A stretch of DNA of 64,000 nucleotides from Candidatus Laterigemmans baculatus. Its GTDB lineage: Bacteria > Planctomycetota > Planctomycetia > Pirellulales > Pirellulaceae. A program made the position numbers and the translations under genes. The notes below the pieces were generated by a model, which worked only from the letters and a program-made list of their open reading frames with translations, ran no database searches and was not told the origin of the DNA. The stretch lies in contig NZ_WRPR01000016.1 in assembly GCF_010367455.1 (NCBI RefSeq), positions 62,001-126,000 of the forward strand, read 5' to 3'. Below are positions 1 through 8,849 of the stretch, piece after piece; position 1 is the stretch's first letter; each line of letters starts with the position of its first letter.

Positions 1-2
1 AG

Positions 3-2429
3 CGGGAGGAGCGGCTTCGCATGGCGATCGAGTCCGCCTCGATCGGGACCTGGGACTTCGATCCGGCGACCGGCTCACTCAAGTGGTCCGATCGCTGCAA
101 GGCCATGTTTGGGTTGCCGCCCCAGGCAGAAGTCACCTACGAAGTGTTCTCCGAGCGGCTGCACCCGGAAGACCGGGAGCGGGTCCATCGAGGCGTCGAG
201 GAAGCGCTTTCTCCCGAGGGGGACGGACGGTATGAGCTCGACTATCGCTCCCTCTGGCCCGACGGAACCGTGCGGTGGATTGTCGCCAAAGGGCAGGGGC
301 TCTTTGAGTCCGACGGACAGGAGCGGCGGGCGGTGCGGTTTATCGGGACGGTGCTCGATGTGACCGAGCGGAAGCGGGGGGAAGAGTCGCTACGGTTCCA
401 GCTCGACCTGACGAGGAGCATTACCGACAACGCTACGACCGCCATCTTCATGATGGATGACCGCAGCCGCTGCACATTCATGAATCCGGCGGCCGAGGCG
501 ATGACGGGTTTCACTTTCGCCGAAGTCGGCGGCGGCGTGCTGCACGACTTCATCCACCATCATCGCCCGGACGGGACGCCGTACCCGATGTCGGAGTGCC
601 CCATCGATCGGGCGCTGCCGGAACATTTTGAGGTCCGCAGCCACGAGGATGTCTTCTTCCGCAAGAACGGCGAGGCCTTTCCGGTGATGTGCAACGCGCG
701 TGTCATTTATAAGAAAGGCACCGCGATCGGGACGGTCATCGAGGTACGGGAGACGACGGCCGAGAGGAAAGCGGCCGAAGCGGCGCTGAAACGCTCCGAA
801 CAGCTTCGGCGGCTGGCCGATGTGGCGACGCGAATCGGACTGGCGCACGACGTCGCATCGGTGATGGGAATTGTCACCGAGGAGATTCGGCACATCGTCG
901 AGTCCCACCAGTCGGTCGCCAGCATGACGGTCGATCAGGATTGGGCCCAGGCAATCACCGCCGTTTCGATGTCGGAAAAATACGACCGGTGGAAACACTA
1001 TGACAAACCGCCCGACGGTTCGGGGATCTACTCGCTGGTTTGTCGCATGAACGGACCGATGCGACTGACGCAGGCGGAGTTGGAGGCCCATCCGGCGTGG
1101 AAACGCTTTTGCGGGGACGAGGATCATCCTCCGATGCGGGGGTGGCTTGCCGCGCCGCTCGTGGGCCGGGACGGACGGAACATCGGACTGCTGCAGGTCT
1201 CCGATAAACTGGAGGGAGAGTTTACCGAGGACGACGAAGCCGTGCTCGTGCAACTGGCGCAGATGGCTTCGGTCGCCGTCGAGAACGCGCGTCTGGTCGA
1301 GAGCCTGCGGCACGCCGACCGCCGCAAGGACGAGTTCCTCGCCACCCTGGCCCATGAGCTGCGGAATCCGTTGGCCCCGATCCGCATGGGACTGGAGGTC
1401 ATGAAACTCAGTGGCGATGTCGCCGGAGCGACCGAGGAAGTCCGCGGCATGATGGAGCGGCAAACCGAGCAGTTGATCACGCTCGTCGATGACCTGTTGG
1501 ACGTGTCTCGGATTACGCAGGGAAAGCTCGAACTGCGGAAGTGTCGGGTGAGCATCGCGGACGTCGTCCAAAACGCGGTTGAAGCGTCGCGGCCGCAGGT
1601 CGACGGAGCGGGACACGAGCTGACGGTCAAAGTTCCCGACGACCCCATCCATCTGGAAGCCGACCCGAACCGATTGACGCAGGTGATCTCGAACCTGCTC
1701 AACAATGCCGCCAAGTACACACCCGAAGGAGGGCAGATCGGGGTCTCGGTGAAGCGGCAAGGGAGCGACGTCGTGGTGCTCGTCCGCGACAACGGGATTG
1801 GGATCCCCGCCGAGATGCAGCAACGGGTCTTCGAGATGTTCGCCCAGATCGATCGTCCCATGGAAAAGGGCTACGTGGGGCTGGGGATTGGGCTGACGCT
1901 GGTCAAACGCCTCGTGGAGATGCACGGCGGCGTGGTCGAGGCTCGCAGCGAGGGGACGGACAAAGGGAGCGAGTTCTCGGTACGTCTGCCGGTCCTCATG
2001 CGGTCGCCGGCCGAGGAGCGGAGACCTGAGTCGCCGCAGCCTGAGGCGGTGAAGGTCTCACGCCGGGTGCTCGTGGTCGACGACAACAAGGCGGCTGCCG
2101 ACATGCTGGCCCTGGTGGTGAAAATGCTCGGCAACGAGGTCCGCACAGCGAGCGACGGACAACAGGCGGTCGCGATCGCCGCCGAATACCTCCCGGAGGT
2201 GGTGCTCATGGACCTCGGGATGCCGAAGATGAATGGCTACGAAGCGGCGCGGCACATCCGTCAACAGGACTGGGGAGCCACGATGCTGCTGGTGGCGCTG
2301 ACCGGATGGGGACAGGAGGAAGACCGGCAGCGGACGAAAGCGGCGGGGTTCGACCACCACTTGGTCAAACCCGCTGAGCCTGCGGACCTGCAGCAGCTGT
2401 TCGCCCGGATCGCCCCAAACTCGGCCTGA
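3..2429 (+). CDS. Hybrid sensor histidine kinase (PAS-PAS-GAF-HisKA-HATPase-receiver), 5' partial
   Basis: The frame is open to the left edge and reads R-E-E-R-L-R just before the Met at 21, a usual lead-in to a PAS fold, so the gene begins outside the window. Numbered from that Met, there are two PAS domains (about 1-120 and 130-250), a GAF domain (about 265-430), a HisKA helix with the phospho-accepting His near 445 in AHELRNPLAP, a HATPase domain with N and G boxes (about 545-660), and a receiver domain (about 680-800) with the acceptor Asp near 731 in LMDLGMPKMNG. There is no DNA-binding output and no obvious membrane segment in the visible part, so a cytoplasmic sensor that relays phosphate internally is inferred. 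The signal is unknown. The HisKA and receiver regions closely resemble those of the hybrid kinase at 54675-57488, which suggests paralogy. Confidence 0.93.
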   Translation, partial: REERLRMAIESASIGTWDFDPATGSLKWSDRCKAMFGLPPQAEVTYEVFSERLHPEDRERVHRGVEEALSPEGDGRYELDYRSLWPDGTVRWIVAKGQGLFESDGQERRAVRFIGTVLDVTERKRGEESLRFQLDLTRSITDNATTAIFMMDDRSRCTFMNPAAEAMTGFTFAEVGGGVLHDFIHHHRPDGTPYPMSECPIDRALPEHFEVRSHEDVFFRKNGEAFPVMCNARVIYKKGTAIGTVIEVRETTAERKAAEAALKRSEQLRRLADVATRIGLAHDVASVMGIVTEEIRHIVESHQSVASMTVDQDWAQAITAVSMSEKYDRWKHYDKPPDGSGIYSLVCRMNGPMRLTQAELEAHPAWKRFCGDEDHPPMRGWLAAPLVGRDGRNIGLLQVSDKLEGEFTEDDEAVLVQLAQMASVAVENARLVESLRHADRRKDEFLATLAHELRNPLAPIRMGLEVMKLSGDVAGATEEVRGMMERQTEQLITLVDDLLDVSRITQGKLELRKCRVSIADVVQNAVEASRPQVDGAGHELTVKVPDDPIHLEADPNRLTQVISNLLNNAAKYTPEGGQIGVSVKRQGSDVVVLVRDNGIGIPAEMQQRVFEMFAQIDRPMEKGYVGLGIGLTLVKRLVEMHGGVVEARSEGTDKGSEFSVRLPVLMRSPAEERRPESPQPEAVKVSRRVLVVDDNKAAADMLALVVKMLGNEVRTASDGQQAVAIAAEYLPEVVLMDLGMPKMNGYEAARHIRQQDWGATMLLVALTGWGQEEDRQRTKAAGFDHHLVKPAEPADLQQLFARIAPNSA

Positions 2430-2461
2430 CGGCGGCCGGGCGAATGAGGCTGTTTTGCAAC

Positions 2462-2496
2462 AAAAAATGCAGTGCGGGGGGGACCGCCGCACTGCA
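2462..2496 (-). terminator. Rho-independent terminator for the DUF1559 gene
   Basis: A perfect 10-base inverted repeat (2468-2477 and 2487-2496) surrounds a 9-base loop. On the minus strand it is followed at once by six T residues (2467 down to 2462). It lies about 55 bases past the stop codon of the leftward DUF1559 gene. There is no T-run on the other side, so it should act mainly leftward. Confidence 0.85.
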
Positions 2497-2550
2497 ACTT
2501 GAATCGATCCGTTGTCGCTGGACCGCCTGCTCTCGCCTCACACCGGCTGC

Positions 2551-3561
2551 TTAGAAATCCCGCAGAACCTCTCCGCCGGCGCGGGTTCCGAGGCCACGCC
2601 AGGTGGCCAGGTCGATGCTATCGGGAACGAATCGAACCGAGCCATCGCCGAGCGCGATGTTGGCACCGCCGGGATGCTGGCTGCGGGCAGCAAACCAGCC
2701 GAAACCGTTCCGCATGACATCGGGAAACGCGAAGTTCGGCGACGCATAGGTGTTGAACGTCGTCGTGTGCTCGCGTCCCCAGATCCATGCTCCGCCTCGG
2801 AAGCCGTGCCACTGGCCGGTTGCCATGGCCGCGACGGCCAAATCGGGGTTTTGCCCTGGCGCACCTGTGAAGCCCATGCCTGGAGGGCCCATGCCGCCTC
2901 CCGGATATTTTGCCATCACCCGCTCGGCGACTTCCGGTGTCGGGCCGGAGCTGTCCTGGCCGGTTCCTATTAGAGTCTCCGACAGCACGACCGTGTTCGA
3001 TGATCCGTCGGTCATGTCGCGGAAACCAGTCGCCGACCCCCACCAGAACATTCCATCGGTGCGGGCGCGTGTGTCGTAGTTGTGGTCGACACCGGAGCCG
3101 CTGCAGATCACATAGTTGGTCCCGGCAAAGACACCTGAATTGTAGCTGGTGAATGTTGCCGGATACCCATCGCTCGGACAGAGCATCAGGGCAAGCTCTT
3201 GCTGAGCGACCATCTCATGAACTGGATTGAGCGTTTGGCTTCCACCGCTTCCAAGCATCAAGGGTTGCTGGAAATCGATCAGGTCCTGCAAGTTCTTCTG
3301 CTCGATGAACGGCAAGAGTCGAGCCTGGACCGAAAATCCATAGTTGCTGGAGTCGGGAAGCCCCGGGAAAACTCGAAAGGTGCTCTCGTAATTGTGCAGC
3401 GCCAGTGCAAACTGCTTGAGATTGTTCGTGCACTCCATCCGTCTGGCGGCTTCGCGAGCCGCTTGAACCGCTGGCAGAAGCAGTCCCACGAGGACGCCGA
3501 TGATCGCGATTACGACCAGCAGTTCGACGAGCGTGAAGGCTTTGGGTTTTTGTTTGCGCAT
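2551..3561 (-). CDS. DUF1559 family prepilin-like secreted protein
   Basis: This 336-residue protein starts with a type IV prepilin-like leader: basic residues, then FTLVELLVVIAII with the usual Glu at position +5, followed by a long hydrophobic helix. A planctomycete DUF1559 body follows, and the C-terminus has the ALGDGSVRF segment that corresponds to the H-X9-DG tail of this family. Such proteins occur in large paralogous sets in Planctomycetota and are thought to be surface-associated pseudopilins; the exact role is unknown. The ATG is preceded by a good Shine-Dalgarno sequence (GAGGTG, about six bases upstream). It lies 51 bases after the DUF4198 gene on the same strand, so the two are probably co-transcribed, and a terminator at 2462-2496 closes the unit. 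Confidence 0.92.
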   Translation of the reverse strand: MRKQKPKAFTLVELLVVIAIIGVLVGLLLPAVQAAREAARRMECTNNLKQFALALHNYESTFRVFPGLPDSSNYGFSVQARLLPFIEQKNLQDLIDFQQPLMLGSGGSQTLNPVHEMVAQQELALMLCPSDGYPATFTSYNSGVFAGTNYVICSGSGVDHNYDTRARTDGMFWWGSATGFRDMTDGSSNTVVLSETLIGTGQDSSGPTPEVAERVMAKYPGGGMGPPGMGFTGAPGQNPDLAVAAMATGQWHGFRGGAWIWGREHTTTFNTYASPNFAFPDVMRNGFGWFAARSQHPGGANIALGDGSVRFVPDSIDLATWRGLGTRAGGEVLRDF

Positions 3562-3612
3562 ATTTTCACCTCAGTATGTCTGTAAGGATTGCGGGTATGC
3601 GATCGAGCTCGC

Positions 3613-4398
3613 TTACTCGCAGCACGAACAGAGTTGAGGAACGAAAATCGCTAAGGTTGCCGAGTAGGCAGTGGCGTCGTACCCGTCGCCTTTCTGGTCA
3701 TGGGCACGGTGATGCACCACGACCAAGTAGTAATTGCCCTCGCGAGGAGTGAAGGAGGCGAGGCCCTGCTCGTCCGCCATCCGCTCGTATTCCTTATCGA
3801 AGCCCTCGGCCAAGGCCTGGCCACGAGGGATGAAGCTCACTCGAGCATCTTCCAGGGGTTGGCCTTCGTACAGGACTTGAACGCGGATCGGCTGGCCGGG
3901 GCCCACGTTTCGGACAGGGTGGGACTGCAGGACGAGTTCCAGGGGGTGGCCGAGTGGCGCGTCGAAATCGGCACCCGACGAGCTGACTTGATCGAGGCTG
4001 TCGCTCGCGAGGAAATAGGTCTTGCTGCTTTTGATCGCTCGGGTGGTTCGGTGCAGCGTGTCGAGGGTGTGGACCACGCAGTGGAGGCCGGGAGCACCGG
4101 TCACGAAGCGGGCGGACCAAAACCCTTCCTTCGGCGCGTAGCCGGTGTCGATCAAATCGGGCTTCAAGTCGTAAGACTCTCCGGAGGGAGTCAGCACCGA
4201 GAGCGTGCAGGGATCAAGAGAGATCTTGCTGGCCAGCTTGAAGTCACGGTGTTCGTTGCCGTGGTTGCCTAGCATCAGATCGACGTGGACGAGGTCACCG
4301 ACTCGCGTCAGATTGGTATTGGTTTGCACCCACGTGTCATGAGCGTGGGCAACTGAAGCCGAGACCAGCAAAAGAAACAGAAAGCTGAAGCGTCGCAT
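3613..4398 (-). CDS. DUF4198 domain secreted protein
   Basis: A 261-residue protein with a signal peptide (about 1-19, ending AHA) and then HDTWVQTN, the typical mature start of DUF4198 proteins, whose first mature residue is a His. The fold is a beta-sandwich, and some members sit next to nickel or cobalt uptake systems, where a periplasmic metal-binding role is proposed. Here the neighbour is a DUF1559 gene instead. The pairing DUF4198-DUF1559 is common in planctomycetes. The C-terminus ends in CSCCE, which could bind metal; this is an inference. The upstream side is the repeat cluster 4453-4727. Confidence 0.85.
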   Translation of the reverse strand: MRRFSFLFLLLVSASVAHAHDTWVQTNTNLTRVGDLVHVDLMLGNHGNEHRDFKLASKISLDPCTLSVLTPSGESYDLKPDLIDTGYAPKEGFWSARFVTGAPGLHCVVHTLDTLHRTTRAIKSSKTYFLASDSLDQVSSSGADFDAPLGHPLELVLQSHPVRNVGPGQPIRVQVLYEGQPLEDARVSFIPRGQALAEGFDKEYERMADEQGLASFTPREGNYYLVVVHHRAHDQKGDGYDATAYSATLAIFVPQLCSCCE

Positions 4399-4452
4399 GA
4401 TTGAGAAAATCCTTGTGCGGATGATGTTCTGGTAGTAACTCCCCCGACCTGC

Positions 4453-4727
4453 GCCGACGGCGCTAGCCGCGGGTGAGCCGACGGCGCTAGCCGCGGGTGA
4501 GCCGACGGCGCTAGCCGCGGGTTCTGCGGTGGACAGCCGAGAGTCGCGAGGCTCGAGGCTAGCGCCTGCGGCCCGAGAGGCCCGAGGCTAGCGCCTGCGG
4601 CTCAGGAGGCCCGAGGCTAGCGCCTGCGGCCCGAGAGGCCCGAGGCTAGCGCCTGCGGCCCGAGAGGCCCGAGGCTAGCGCCTGCGGCCCGAGAGGCCCG
4701 AGGCTAGCGCCTGCGGCTCAGGAGGTT
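4453..4727. repeat. Cluster of REP-like GC-rich repeats in two orientations
   Basis: Three direct 24-base copies (units starting at 4453, 4477 and 4501; core GCCGACGGCGCTAGCCGCGG) are followed by six direct 29-base units (starting at 4554, 4583, 4612, 4641, 4670 and 4699; core GAGGCTAGCGCCTGCGGC). The reverse complement of the second core nearly matches the first, so this is one repeat family present in both orientations around GGCGCTAGCC. Copies recur at 29805-29851 and 58103-58203, always between genes. The 361 bases between the flanking genes (4399-4759) hold little else that I can see. Confidence 0.88.
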
Positions 4728-4759
4728 GACGTCACCGGTTTTTCTGCCAGAGCTTTGGT

Positions 4760-5353
4760 TTAACCGGGCGGCACAAGAGGCTGTTGGCGTTCAGCGGTTG
4801 CAGCTGGGAGCCAACAGCAGGTCAGCGGTTCGCTTTCGAGCTGGACGAGCAGCCGAGCGGCAGGGGGAGGCACATCCACCGGATCGCTCATGCTGAGCCA
4901 CTTCACGCCGAGTCCACGACATTCCATCGCTTGAAGCAATGAAACGTAATGCGGTTCGGCTTCCGCTGGAGAATCCTCGCAGGTGCGGTCCGCGCCGGAA
5001 TGGCTGCAGCAGCTGCGCGGTGGGCTGGATTGCGGTGGGCTGGATTGCGGTGGGCTGGATTGCGGTGGGCTCGCACCACGCTTGGCGAGCGCGCTGGCTG
5101 GTGGCGTGACTCCCTGAGCTTCAGCCCAAGCAAGCTTCTCTTCGTGCGAGAAGCAGCAGCACGACTGCCAACACTGGTCGGCCGAGCCACAGCCGCAGGC
5201 ATGAGCCTCGCAGGGAAACCGTTCCCCCTTGGCCACGATGCGGTTGACCGGCAGGGGGAAATGGAATGTCGCCACCACGTAACACGACAGCATGACGGCC
5301 GCCAGGAGCCGCCGGCTAATCGAGTGAGCGCGGAATTGCTTGCAGCGGAGCAT
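4760..5353 (-). CDS. Cys-rich secreted protein of unknown function, last gene of the pst unit
   Basis: I do not recognise a named family. From the ATG at 5353 the product has 197 residues; a GTG start at 5446 would add 31 residues but delays the signal-like helix. Visible parts are a basic start, a hydrophobic segment (about 16-30), then a Cys cluster C48-x4-C-x-C-x5-C-x3-CCC followed by the helix-like EEKLAWAEAQGV. After that comes a low-complexity stretch with PPQSS repeated three times, more Cys residues (SCCSH) and a Trp-rich tail. The Cys cluster suggests metal binding outside the cytoplasm; this is inference. Even from the longer start it is only 15 bases after pstB, and it is on the same strand, so it is probably part of the phosphate-uptake transcript. 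Confidence 0.7.
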   Translation of the reverse strand: MLRCKQFRAHSISRRLLAAVMLSCYVVATFHFPLPVNRIVAKGERFPCEAHACGCGSADQCWQSCCCFSHEEKLAWAEAQGVTPPASALAKRGASPPQSSPPQSSPPQSSPPRSCCSHSGADRTCEDSPAEAEPHYVSLLQAMECRGLGVKWLSMSDPVDVPPPAARLLVQLESEPLTCCWLPAATAERQQPLVPPG

Positions 5354-5461
5354 TCTTCGGCGGTGATACACGGCGGGAGCGCGAGACGATGCGATCGATA
5401 GTAATGCCTCTGACGCGTAAAAACAATCTGCGGCGATGGACCGCACATCCGCTGGAACGTC

Positions 5462-6220
5462 CTAGCCGCTGCGGCCTGAGAGGTAGGATGTCACGAGGGG
5501 GTTGGCGGATGACCGAAAAAGCGACTCCGTTTCCCCATACTCGATGATTTCACCGACGCCCTCGCAGATCCAGAAGACGGCCATGTGATCGGCGAGGCGG
5601 CGGGCTTGAGCTAAGTTGTGCGTGACGATGATGATCGTGTATTGGCCTCGCATCGAACGGATCAGTTGCTCGACGCGATCCGCGGCGATGGGATCGAGGG
5701 CGCTGCATGGTTCGTCCATCAGCAGCACCTGAGGCTTGAGCGCGAGGGCGCGGGCGATGCAGAGCCGTTGCTGCTGGCCGCCGGAAAGCTCGAGCGCTGA
5801 ATGGTCCAGTCGGTCATGGACTTCGTCCCACAAACCGACATCACGGAGCACGGACTCGATGATTCGCTGTCGATCGCTGCGGCTGTGCCGGCCATGTTCG
5901 CGAACCGCCAACTCAATGTTGCGGCGGATCGACATCGCGAACGGGTTGGGTTTCTGAAAGATCATTCCAACATTGCGGCGCAGTTCGACTGGGGATGCAA
6001 AAGCTTCCTCAATTCCTTGCCCATCGAAGGTGATTTGCCCGCTGACGCGTGCGCCGGGAAGCAAGTCGGTCATTCGGTTCAGGGCGCACAGGAAACTGCT
6101 CTTTCCACAACCCGAGGGACCGACGAGAGCGAGCACCTTTCCCGGCTCGGCAACAAGTGATGCATTCCGCAGCACAGTGCGGCCGTGGTAGGAGATTGAC
6201 AGCTTTTGCGTGGAGATCAT
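5462..6220 (-). CDS. pstB: Phosphate ABC transporter ATP-binding protein PstB
   Basis: A 252-residue ABC ATPase that powers high-affinity phosphate import. Walker A (GPSGCGKSS) is near residue 35, the Q-loop follows in IFQKPNPFAMSI, a sequence typical of PstB, the signature is LSGGQQQR, Walker B is VLLMDEP with ALDP after it, and the switch His is in VTHNLAQARRLAD. The ATG overlaps the end of pstA by four bases (ATGA), which indicates translational coupling. It is the last transporter gene of the S-C-A-B order; no phoU follows. Confidence 0.97.
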   Translation of the reverse strand: MISTQKLSISYHGRTVLRNASLVAEPGKVLALVGPSGCGKSSFLCALNRMTDLLPGARVSGQITFDGQGIEEAFASPVELRRNVGMIFQKPNPFAMSIRRNIELAVREHGRHSRSDRQRIIESVLRDVGLWDEVHDRLDHSALELSGGQQQRLCIARALALKPQVLLMDEPCSALDPIAADRVEQLIRSMRGQYTIIIVTHNLAQARRLADHMAVFWICEGVGEIIEYGETESLFRSSANPLVTSYLSGRSG

Positions 6221-7113
6221 CCCTTGCCTCCCACCGACCGTCCCTGCAAGCCAGCGGCGTGCAGCAGTAACGTGGTCGTCGCATTGATGGCGAGCAACAG
6301 TGCGACGAGGACGCAGGCCGTTGCATAGGCCCGTGATCCACCGCCTGGTACGTTCATGGCCATGTCATAGATGTGCACACTCAGGGAACGTCCGGAGTCG
6401 AGTAGCGACTCGGGGCGCCGGGCGACGTACCCGGCGGTAAAAATCAGGGCAGCCGTTTCTGCCAGGGCCCGCCCGATGCTGAGCACCACACCCGCCATCA
6501 AAGCTGGTGCCGCGGCGGGCAAAACGACGCGAAACAGCGTGGCGGATCGCCCCAGGCCAAGTGCGGCTGCAGCGTAGCGGTACTCATTGGGCACAGCCAC
6601 AATGGCTTGTTCGCTCGTCCGAATGAGGATCGGCAACACCATACATGCCAGCGTTAGTCCTCCAGTTAGGATCGAGTAACCAAGGCCGAGCATGATCGCG
6701 AAGAAGGCATTGCCAAAGAGTCCGAATACGATTGACGGAACACCGGCCAAGACATCCAGGCAGCGACGCACGTTCCTCGCGAACCTTGAATCTTGGTCCA
6801 CTCGCTCGGTCAAGGCGATGGCTGTGGCCAGAGAAAGTGGGATGGCCAGCGCCAGGGTGACCATTAGGATCAGCATGGTTGAGAAGAGGACGGGACCTAT
6901 CCCACCGGCACGACCCGCATCTTCGACTCCCTCGATCAGGAACGAAGGGCTGAGCTGCGATATCCCCCGCACCGCAATGTCGATAAGAATCCAGGCGAGG
7001 GTCGCGACCACCAGCCCTGCGGCCATCCAAACCGCGACGGCTGTAAAGAACTCTGGAATCTGGTGCCGTCTGGTTGGCGTCGTTGCGGATGCATGAAATC
7101 TACCGCCACTCAT
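6217..7113 (-). CDS. pstA: Phosphate ABC transporter permease PstA
   Basis: A 298-residue inner-membrane permease with about six transmembrane helices, the first near 20-45. The binding-protein-dependent transport signature lies in the central cytoplasmic loop (AAAALGLGRSATLFRVVLPAAAPAL), as in PstA. It overlaps pstC by 14 bases and pstB by four. The ATG at 7113 follows a GGAG-containing stretch within the pstC coding end. It forms the membrane channel with PstC. Confidence 0.95.
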   Translation of the reverse strand: MSGGRFHASATTPTRRHQIPEFFTAVAVWMAAGLVVATLAWILIDIAVRGISQLSPSFLIEGVEDAGRAGGIGPVLFSTMLILMVTLALAIPLSLATAIALTERVDQDSRFARNVRRCLDVLAGVPSIVFGLFGNAFFAIMLGLGYSILTGGLTLACMVLPILIRTSEQAIVAVPNEYRYAAAALGLGRSATLFRVVLPAAAPALMAGVVLSIGRALAETAALIFTAGYVARRPESLLDSGRSLSVHIYDMAMNVPGGGSRAYATACVLVALLLAINATTTLLLHAAGLQGRSVGGKG

Positions 7114-7951
7114 CCGACGCTCCTCTCCGATAGGAGATGCCGACTACAATCACGCTGACGACTAGCATCAACATTAATCCGCTGACAAACAGTACGGAGC
7201 GATGAAAGGTCGAGGCGTAACCCAGCTCCAAAGCGATGTTGGCGTTGAGCGTTCGGCCTGGTGACAGCAACGAGTTCGGCACTTGAACGACGTTGCCCGC
7301 CAGCATGAGCACCGCCATGGTTTCGCCCAAAGCTCGGGTGAGTGCCAGCAGGACGCCGGCCCCGATGCCACGGCGCGCACCAGGAATCACCACTTTCCCC
7401 ACGATGGACCACCGCTGCATTCCCAGGGCTGCAGCTCCTTGGATCCACGCTCGCGGCAGCGAAGCGATCGCGGCGTCCGAAAGCAAGGCCACGGTCGGCA
7501 GGATCATCAGCCCAAGGACGGCCGTTGCGGTGAACAAGTTTTGTCCGCTGCCTCCCAGTCGCGCGACCAGCGGAGCGAGTACGACCAGTCCCCATAATCC
7601 AAACACGACCGAAGGGATGCCTGCTAGCAGTTCGATGAGTCGGCGATGCCAGATGGCGAGGGTTCGGGGCGCGTAGAAATGAGCGAAGACGGCTGAGGCG
7701 ATTCCAAGCGGGGCTGCGATCGCAACGGAGCCCAGGCTCGTCGCCAGCGTCGCTACAATCATCGGAACGAGGCTGAATTGTCCCGAGAGGGGGTGCCAAC
7801 CGGGATCGGTGAAAAAACGAGCGAGCCCCAATTCTTGCAAGGCCGGAGCCGATTCCCGTACAAGGAATCCGAGGATGAGGAGAACGATCGCGGCCGAGAG
7901 GATCGCCAGGGTGCGAGAGATGATTCGAAGCGACAGGTCACTCCGCGACAT
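7100..7951 (-). CDS. pstC: Phosphate ABC transporter permease PstC
   Basis: A 283-residue permease from the ATG at 7951; a TTG eight codons upstream is possible but less likely. About six transmembrane segments are visible, the first near 10-30, and the permease signature is in QGAAALGMQRWSIVGKVVIPGARRGI. The N-terminal region LARFFTDPGWHPLSGQFSL resembles the periplasmic loop of PstC proteins. It overlaps pstS by 14 bases and pstA by 14 bases, so the genes are tightly coupled. Confidence 0.95.
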   Translation of the reverse strand: MSRSDLSLRIISRTLAILSAAIVLLILGFLVRESAPALQELGLARFFTDPGWHPLSGQFSLVPMIVATLATSLGSVAIAAPLGIASAVFAHFYAPRTLAIWHRRLIELLAGIPSVVFGLWGLVVLAPLVARLGGSGQNLFTATAVLGLMILPTVALLSDAAIASLPRAWIQGAAALGMQRWSIVGKVVIPGARRGIGAGVLLALTRALGETMAVLMLAGNVVQVPNSLLSPGRTLNANIALELGYASTFHRSVLFVSGLMLMLVVSVIVVGISYRRGASDEWR

Positions 7952-8807
7952 CAGGTCCCCTTGCCGCTGGAACAAAATAATTCGCCTTCACCAAATCTTC
8001 GACGTCGGGCGACTGGCAAAAGCGGATAAACTCGATCGCGAGCCGTGGTGGTGAGCCTGTCGTCACAAGATTCAGTGGTCGGCTCATCGGGAACTCGCCA
8101 CTCGCGACGCGGGCGGTGCTTGCCTCCACCCCACCGAGCGGCAGCAAGCGGATGGGCACGCCCGCTTCGATATTCGCCTCGGCCGTTCCGATCGAGACGT
8201 ATCCAATCGATCCCTCGGAACCGGCGACGGTCTTCACTCCATGTTCGTTGTCGCCCACGATGACATCCGCTTTGACCACGGGATTCTCAATACCCAGGTG
8301 ATTTAAAAAGATCTCCAACGTTGCCCGGCCTTCGGCCTTGTGCACGACCGTGATTTCCTGGTCCTCGCCCCCAAGTTCGCTCCAGTTGCGGATCTGGTCG
8401 GTATAGATTGTGATAAGTTGCGATTCACTGAGCTGCTTGATTGGATTGGCTTGATGGACGATCACGCCCACGCCGTCGGCTGCGATGGGGTGAGCCGTAA
8501 GGTCGGCTTCATCGGGTTTCAAAGAACGGCTGGCCATCCCAATCTCAGCCACGCCCGTGCGGGTATCAGCGATCCCTTTGCCGGACCCGCCGGTCTGGAC
8601 ATCGATGCGGACTCCTGGGTGCCGCTGCTCGAATCGCTTCGCAATCTCCGTCACTAGCGGCGCCACGGTGCTCGAGCCGGTGAGCGTCAGTTTGCCGCTG
8701 AGCGTTTCTTCGTCCGCGGCAACGATGGGCTCGGCCGAATTTCGTGCGCAGCCTGGGACTGCAAGGGCGAGGATCGGGGCGATGAGCCAAGCGTGGATCG
8801 ACTTCAT
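7938..8807 (-). CDS. pstS: Phosphate-binding lipoprotein PstS
   Basis: A 289-residue extracytoplasmic phosphate receptor. The signal peptide ends in a lipobox (AVPGC, lipidated Cys about 20). The phosphate-site motifs are TGSSTVAPL near residue 42, TGGSGKGI near 72 and MASRSLK near 91. Later segments (EGRATLEIFL, GSIGYVSIGTA) are typical of the PstS-like family. It starts 42 bases after the ArsR-like gene and overlaps pstC. Confidence 0.95.
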   Translation of the reverse strand: MKSIHAWLIAPILALAVPGCARNSAEPIVAADEETLSGKLTLTGSSTVAPLVTEIAKRFEQRHPGVRIDVQTGGSGKGIADTRTGVAEIGMASRSLKPDEADLTAHPIAADGVGVIVHQANPIKQLSESQLITIYTDQIRNWSELGGEDQEITVVHKAEGRATLEIFLNHLGIENPVVKADVIVGDNEHGVKTVAGSEGSIGYVSIGTAEANIEAGVPIRLLPLGGVEASTARVASGEFPMSRPLNLVTTGSPPRLAIEFIRFCQSPDVEDLVKANYFVPAARGPDVAE

Positions 8808-8849
8808 TGGGAACTCGACGCAGCTTTCCTGAGAGCATTGCGGGTGGGT

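Noticed and set aside
390-1925. 511-codon open frame on the minus strand opposite the first kinase gene
   Set aside because: It is antisense to clear kinase domains, has His/Arg/Pro-rich composition typical of shadow frames in GC-rich DNA and matches no family.
4453-4727. Possible CRISPR array
   Set aside because: The units are directly adjacent without unique spacers and there are no cas genes; it is a tandem/REP-like repeat cluster.
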